Source: Syntrophaceae bacterium UBA2188 (GTDB taxonomy: Bacteria > Desulfobacterota > BSN033 > UBA1163). Taken from it: DNA of 9,465 nucleotides. The stretch is from positions 76,589 to 86,053 of the forward strand of contig DCVM01000029.1 in assembly GCA_002327985.1 (NCBI GenBank), read 5' to 3'. Below are positions 6,488 through 9,465 of this stretch, piece by piece. Position 1 is the first letter of the stretch; every line of letters begins with the position of its first letter. A program made the position numbers and the translations under genes. The notes beneath the pieces were generated by a model, which worked only from the letters and a program-made list of their open reading frames with translations, was not told the origin of the DNA and made no database searches.

Positions 6488-8110
6488 ATGTTTCCTGATT
6501 CGATTCCTCACTTTAGCATCGGTCCCCTTTGTGGTCTAATTGCTAATGGGATGCTTGCTATTCTTTGCTTGGTTATTTTCACTCTCTATCAGCACTATAA
6601 ACCTCTCTGCGTCCTTGCCGTTTTCTATATTTTCATAGCGCTGGCCTTTTTAGGATGGGTTATTTATGGACTTCAGAAATCGCCCCAATCTATCCTCTTG
6701 GGGAACAGAATACTTTACGCATCATTAGCACTTTTACCGGCCACTTGGTTCTGGTTCTACTTATCCTTTTTTAGGCAAAGACCAACACGGTTAACTTGGA
6801 TTGTAACTGGATTAAGCCTCGCTCTTGGGCTTCTGGCACTATTCGGCAAAGGGCCTTTGTTGTTCGGACTTCCCCTCAAACCGGACCCCATTGCACCGGA
6901 CATATTACGCCCCCAGTCATTGCTTCTCAAGCCCTTGATTCAATCGTTTTGCTTCGTAGCTTGCATTTCTTATATTTTATTGATTGGATTAAGATTGTGG
7001 CGTTCCAAAAATCAAGGGCTATCCTACTTATTGCCTTTTGCAATCGGTCTATTTATCTGGCTTTTAGGAGCAGTCCATGACTCTCTACGAGTGGCAGGGG
7101 TTGTCACTTTATCTAAGGATCACCAATTATGGCTTGCCTCCTTGTGGCTTTCCGCCTTTCTAACCATCACAATCGCTCTCTATATTCGTTCCTTGGAAAG
7201 TGAGATGTCCCGGCTTCAGAAGGCTCAAATCGACACACTTGAACAATCCCGCAATGAGCATGAGAGACTGAGCAGAGCCAAGAGTAAAGCCCTTGACCAC
7301 CTCTCCCATGAACTCAGGACCCCACTTGCAGTGATCCAAGGTAACATTCGCCTCTTAAAACGGAAGGCCCAAACTCAGACATCATCCATTGTAAATGAAG
7401 AGGTCTTTGATATGTTGGAGAGAAACCTGAATCGTATCTCCAATATCCAGCACGAAACAAACGTGATCATTGAGTCCTACCAGGGATTAGAAGTGACATC
7501 GTCGCCTGATACCATTGATACAAAAGAAACGCTCTCTATGGAAACTATTTCCCTCTTTCCGTTTACTGAACGAATTCTTAATAAGGTTAAGGGGAATGCT
7601 GTCCATCGGGATCTCCGAATTCAACTCGATGGAACGAATGCTCTCGGTTTGAATATGGACTCTGGGGTTCTTGAAGATATTCTGATAGGACTCTTAAAAA
7701 ATTCTATTGAGAATACACCTGATGAGGGATTGGTCAGGGTTGTTTTAGAAAAAAAGGGTCAGTGGATTCAACTCAAGGTCCAGGATTTTGGCATAGGGAT
7801 CACAAAGGAGAACCAACCACATCTTTTTAACGGTCTCTTCCATACGCTTGATACTGAGCTATATACATCCAAAAAATCTTATGATTTTGGGGCGGGAGGG
7901 AAAGGTCTTGACCTCCTCAAAATGAAGGTTTATAGCAAACGCTTCGGGTTCGATATTTCAGTCGGTAGCCAGCGATGTAACCATCTCCCGGAAGAACGAG
8001 ATCTCTGTCCCGGGAAAATATCTTTATGTAGGCATTGCAAAAAAACTGAAGATTGCCTGTCCTCTGGAGGAAGTACTTTTTGTCTAACCTTTCCTGTCAT
8101 AGGGGAATAG
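6488..8110 (+). CDS. 7TM sensor histidine kinase with C-terminal cysteine-rich insert
   Basis: 540 residues. Start ATG 6488 is ten bases after AAGGA (6473-6477). Seven hydrophobic segments (about 11-37, 39-63, 75-95, 102-120, 149-170, 177-205, 215-238) match the histidine-kinase N-terminal 7TM layout. A short coiled linker follows, then the HisKA phosphoacceptor box SHELRTPL with H274, and a HATPase domain: N box with N405, E408 and N409, DFGIGI at 433-438, and glycine-rich GAGGKGL at 468-474. All key catalytic residues are present. Before the last strand sits a Cys cluster: C497-x9-C507-x6-C514-x2-C517-x5-C523, then SGGSTF and C532. I recall such inserts in deltaproteobacterial kinases; metal or redox sensing is plausible but inferred. 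It would autophosphorylate at the inner membrane and pass phosphate to a response regulator, but none is encoded here. Its stimulus is unknown. It is flanked by the two dispersed repeats and converges with the toxin-antitoxin pair. Confidence 0.93.
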   Translation: MFPDSIPHFSIGPLCGLIANGMLAILCLVIFTLYQHYKPLCVLAVFYIFIALAFLGWVIYGLQKSPQSILLGNRILYASLALLPATWFWFYLSFFRQRPTRLTWIVTGLSLALGLLALFGKGPLLFGLPLKPDPIAPDILRPQSLLLKPLIQSFCFVACISYILLIGLRLWRSKNQGLSYLLPFAIGLFIWLLGAVHDSLRVAGVVTLSKDHQLWLASLWLSAFLTITIALYIRSLESEMSRLQKAQIDTLEQSRNEHERLSRAKSKALDHLSHELRTPLAVIQGNIRLLKRKAQTQTSSIVNEEVFDMLERNLNRISNIQHETNVIIESYQGLEVTSSPDTIDTKETLSMETISLFPFTERILNKVKGNAVHRDLRIQLDGTNALGLNMDSGVLEDILIGLLKNSIENTPDEGLVRVVLEKKGQWIQLKVQDFGIGITKENQPHLFNGLFHTLDTELYTSKKSYDFGAGGKGLDLLKMKVYSKRFGFDISVGSQRCNHLPEERDLCPGKISLCRHCKKTEDCLSSGGSTFCLTFPVIGE

Positions 8111-8272
8111 AGGTTAAAGAAAAGAGTAAAATAAATTGTGGGTCAGGCAATCGTGTGTCAGCCTTGGGGACGTTGTTGAAAATTGATACTTTTCACTTCT
8201 GATCTTTCGGTGTCACATTCTAAAGTTTCTTCATGACTGGTTGGAATAAGCATGAGGGGTGGGCTTTGGCAG

Positions 8273-8340
8273 AGGACATTTGGTTTCTTCGTCGCAGAAG
8301 AAAAGAAATGCGGGTAGTCAAATGAGTGTACGGTGATGGG
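8273..8340 (+). repeat. Dispersed intergenic repeat, copy B
   Basis: Partner of 6311-6378, in the same orientation, 1962 bases downstream and on the other side of the kinase gene. The right end (GTCAAATGAGTGT, three variable bases, GTGATGGG) is the best conserved part. A 30-codon frame starting at 8233 ends with the TGA inside the repeat, but conservation beyond that stop argues for a DNA or RNA element rather than a peptide gene, or for decayed remnants of one mobile element. Confidence 0.75.
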
Positions 8341-8400
8341 AACACTCCTTTATTTCTAACTCTGTGTCAAACAGACTCGGCGCTTCAGTACAAACTAAGC

Positions 8401-8424
8401 CAAGGGAGCCGAAATGCTCCCTTG
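8401..8424. repeat. Perfect 9-bp hairpin between convergent genes
   Basis: CAAGGGAGC (8401-8409) pairs with GCTCCCTTG (8416-8424) around the loop CGAAAT. No T-run lies on either side in either direction, so it does not look like a standard intrinsic terminator. Its position 50 bases past the toxin stop on the minus strand could still make it a 3' end stabiliser or a weak bidirectional stop. Confidence 0.5.
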
Positions 8425-8474
8425 CCCTTGCTCATAAAACCGGACTGCGCGTGTGGGGATTATAGATGCGTCAA

Positions 8475-8900
8475 TCAAGAAATGACACTCATCCCTTCTT
8501 TTTCGGCGGCTTGATTCAGCCTGGTGTCATGGCTTGAGAAGTAGATATCTGAATTGATTTTGTTTCTTAAATTGACCGCTGAGGCAAGATGAATAGAGTC
8601 AAACCCTCTAAGAAGGTATTTTTCAGCAATATCACCTGCAAACCTGATCAACCCATCTGTAATCTCAATCAGAAAATAGCTTTCCCAGTCTTTATTAAAA
8701 TCCTCTACGATTTTTCTCAAAGCACTTTTAGGAAACCCACCTTCTTTTTGTTTCCTTGCAAAGGCAGACCGTGCTTCTGCATAAGCTATTTTCGAAGTGG
8801 AAATGACTGCAGCCTTGTTGGCAATGCCTTTTATTTTCTCAGAATCAATTTCATAAACATATAATTTAACTAATGAGCTTGTATCGAGGTAAACGATCAT
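8475..8900 (-). CDS. PIN-domain ribonuclease toxin (VapC family)
   Basis: 141 residues, the usual VapC length. The PIN acidic set is complete: D6 in YLDTSSLVKLY, E42 in AYAEARSAF, D101 in RGFDSIHLASA and D125 in SSHDTRLNQAA. These residues bind Mg2+ or Mn2+ in PIN nucleases, and VapC toxins typically cut tRNA or rRNA to stop growth; the target here cannot be told. Its ATG overlaps the antitoxin stop as ATGA (8897-8900), and GGAAG (8908-8912 on the complement) lies seven bases upstream, so translation is coupled to the antitoxin. Activity should be neutralised by the product of the upstream gene. All active-site residues are intact, so it is probably functional. Confidence 0.92.
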   Translation of the reverse strand: MIVYLDTSSLVKLYVYEIDSEKIKGIANKAAVISTSKIAYAEARSAFARKQKEGGFPKSALRKIVEDFNKDWESYFLIEITDGLIRFAGDIAEKYLLRGFDSIHLASAVNLRNKINSDIYFSSHDTRLNQAAEKEGMSVIS

Positions 8901-9166
8901 CTTCTGTCTTCCAGGACGATCTCAGAAACGGTTTTTCCCTTCATTTTAACAGGGCGATGGCTTCCAATTGGTTTGCCCCCTTTCCATGAAGCAAAACCCT
9001 CTTTTACAAGGGAAAGAAGCCTTGAATCTTCCTCTCCCCTATCCACAGGTAAAATAGTCGCAATGACTCGGTCCCTCTCGGTGATCAGGATCTTTTCCCC
9101 CTTTTTAACTTCCCGGAGATAATAACTCAACCTATTTTTTAAGTCTTTAATGCCCGCTGCTTTCAT
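8897..9166 (-). CDS. Phd/YefM-type antitoxin paired with the PIN toxin
   Basis: 89 residues. The N-terminal half carries the Phd/YefM signature: IKDLKNRLSYYLREVKKGE, then ILITERDRVIATILPVD, the fold that dimerises and binds operator DNA. The C-terminal half (about 45-89) is variable, rich in Lys, Arg and Glu, and is the likely toxin-binding tail. It is first in the operon and overlaps the toxin by four bases. It probably represses its own promoter with the toxin as co-repressor; a palindrome sits in the promoter spacer. There is no Shine-Dalgarno before the ATG, in line with the predicted leaderless mRNA. Often labelled VapB in such pairs, though true VapB of the AbrB or RHH type has a different fold. 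Confidence 0.9.
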   Translation of the reverse strand: MKAAGIKDLKNRLSYYLREVKKGEKILITERDRVIATILPVDRGEEDSRLLSLVKEGFASWKGGKPIGSHRPVKMKGKTVSEIVLEDRR

Positions 9167-9172
9167 GGCTAC

Positions 9173-9202
9173 ATTCTAATTTAAGGTAGCTACTTTTGTC
9201 AA
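9173..9202 (-). promoter_or_regulatory. Sigma70-type promoter of the toxin-antitoxin operon
   Basis: On the minus strand, TTGACA (complement of 9197-9202, consensus -35) is followed after 18 bases by TAGAAT (complement of 9173-9178, one mismatch to TATAAT). Transcription starting seven bases past the -10 would begin exactly at the A of the antitoxin ATG (9166), giving a leaderless message. This fits the absence of a ribosome binding site. An AT-rich stretch lies just upstream of the -35. Confidence 0.75.
9184..9195. promoter_or_regulatory. Candidate antitoxin operator in the promoter spacer
   Basis: GTAGCTAC (9186-9193) is a perfect 8-bp palindrome lying between the -35 and -10, and two further flanking positions also match symmetrically. 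A further GTAGC half-site (complement of 9168-9172) sits just before the ATG. Binding here would block RNA polymerase, as expected for autoregulation by Phd/YefM antitoxins. The assignment is by position and symmetry only. Confidence 0.5.
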
Positions 9203-9259
9203 ATATATTTTTAGCTCCCCTTCCCCTTATCTTTTTTTATTTTTTTAGTCTATCTGTTT

Positions 9260-9286
9260 GGGAAACGGGGTCAAATCTTTATTCTT
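9260..9286 (+). repeat. Motif resembling transposase-associated intergenic sequence
   Basis: The stretch GGGGTCAAATCTTTATTCTT (9267-9286), preceded by GGAAAC, resembles a recurrent sequence I recall beside REP-associated (Y1-type) transposase genes in related bacteria, usually continuing as GAC. Here it is cut by TAGC and the presumed intron start three to four bases later. No transposase gene is in the window. This is recall only and could be wrong. Confidence 0.3.
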
Positions 9287-9289
9287 AGC

Positions 9290-9465
9290 GTGCCCAGCGA
9301 AGGGTAGCGCATTCTAACGGATGGAAGTCCCGTCATGGTAGAAGCCAGAGCCATGTAGCTTGGATGGCAGGGGGTGATGGAAACGTTGCCTTTTGAAGCC
9401 CATTGACAAAGCCCCGTATAGCGGGGTGAGCAACTATCCGGGTCGTAACTTACGTGAACGTAGAA
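9290..9465 (+). mobile_element. 5' part of a group II intron (runs off the window)
   Basis: The stretch starts near GTGCC, close to the GUGYG 5' end of group II introns, and shows domain I-like elements: a CCC/GGG helix (9293-9295 with 9302-9304), an ACGG/CCGT stem around ATGGAAGTCC (9317-9333), the GCCAT/ATGGC stem holding GTAGC (9350-9368), and CCCCG/CGGGG around TATAG (9412-9426). The wording GGATGGAAGTCC, AGCCATGTAGC, GAAGCC and CAAAGCCCCG is strongly reminiscent of bacterial introns that encode a reverse transcriptase/maturase. That gene would lie beyond the right edge. The exact 5' splice site is uncertain because the fifth base is C rather than G. Confidence 0.65.

Larger units (their letters stand above)
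8111..8474. other. Non-coding gap between kinase and toxin genes
   Basis: 364 bases between convergent genes. I see no credible gene: the open frames here (for example 8233-8325, 30 codons, and a GTG-started 62-codon frame at 8326-8514 that runs antisense into the toxin gene) lack family signatures and ribosome sites. It holds copy B of the dispersed repeat and the 9-bp hairpin at 8401-8424. No strong T-run terminator follows the kinase stop. Confidence 0.6.

Noticed and set aside
8233..8325. 30-codon frame leading into repeat copy B
   Set aside because: Its end resembles the frame in copy A, but the upstream part does not match and there is no ribosome site; better explained by the DNA repeat.
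8326..8514. 62-codon GTG-started frame after repeat copy B
   Set aside because: Overlaps the 3' end of the toxin gene on the other strand, has no ribosome site and shows no recognisable family.
9198..9289. Two similar stretches, GTCAAAT...TAGC at 9198-9215 and 9270-9289
   Set aside because: Short and AT-rich with a length difference; similarity may be chance and no target-site duplication can be shown.

Overview
The window looks like chromosomal DNA of a moderate-GC, free-living bacterium, probably a diderm of the Desulfobacterota/Nitrospirota kind. This placement is inferred. It rests on a huge secreted calcium-repeat protein with a FIMAH-like tail, a 7TM histidine kinase with a cysteine-rich insert of a type I associate with deltaproteobacteria, GC-rich intergenic hairpins, and a group II intron. 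No rRNA, tRNA or other taxonomic marker is present.

Layout: (1) 1-283 is a leader with two strong GC hairpins. (2) 284-6208 (+) encodes a 1974-residue exported modular protein. It runs: signal peptide, two tandem LamG-like sandwiches, EF-hand-like calcium loops, an unassigned beta region, thrombospondin type 3 (TSP3) repeats, a Vps62/DUF946-like domain with a HEGDWE motif, a small beta domain, a second TSP3 block, four cadherin/Ig-like repeats and a helical FIMAH-like tail. A hairpin terminator follows. (3) 6209-6487 holds that terminator and one copy of a ~68-bp dispersed repeat. (4) 6488-8110 (+) encodes an orphan 7TM sensor histidine kinase. (5) 8111-8474 is non-coding, with the second repeat copy and a perfect 9-bp hairpin. 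(6) 8475-9166 (-) is a type II toxin-antitoxin pair, a Phd/YefM-like antitoxin and a PIN-domain toxin overlapping by ATGA, driven by a good sigma70-type promoter placed so that the mRNA should be leaderless. (7) 9290-9465 appears to be the 5' end of a group II intron running out of the window.

The three coding units do not form one pathway. The large protein is most likely a calcium-stiffened surface or secreted adhesin or effector. The kinase is a membrane sensor with no response regulator in view. The toxin-antitoxin pair, dispersed repeats and intron mark the right half as an accessory, mobile-element-rich stretch. The most unusual content is the Vps62-like module bracketed by two TSP3 blocks that share a 93-bp segment about 91% identical at DNA level, the pair of intergenic repeats whose similarity continues past a shared in-frame stop, and the leaderless toxin-antitoxin promoter.
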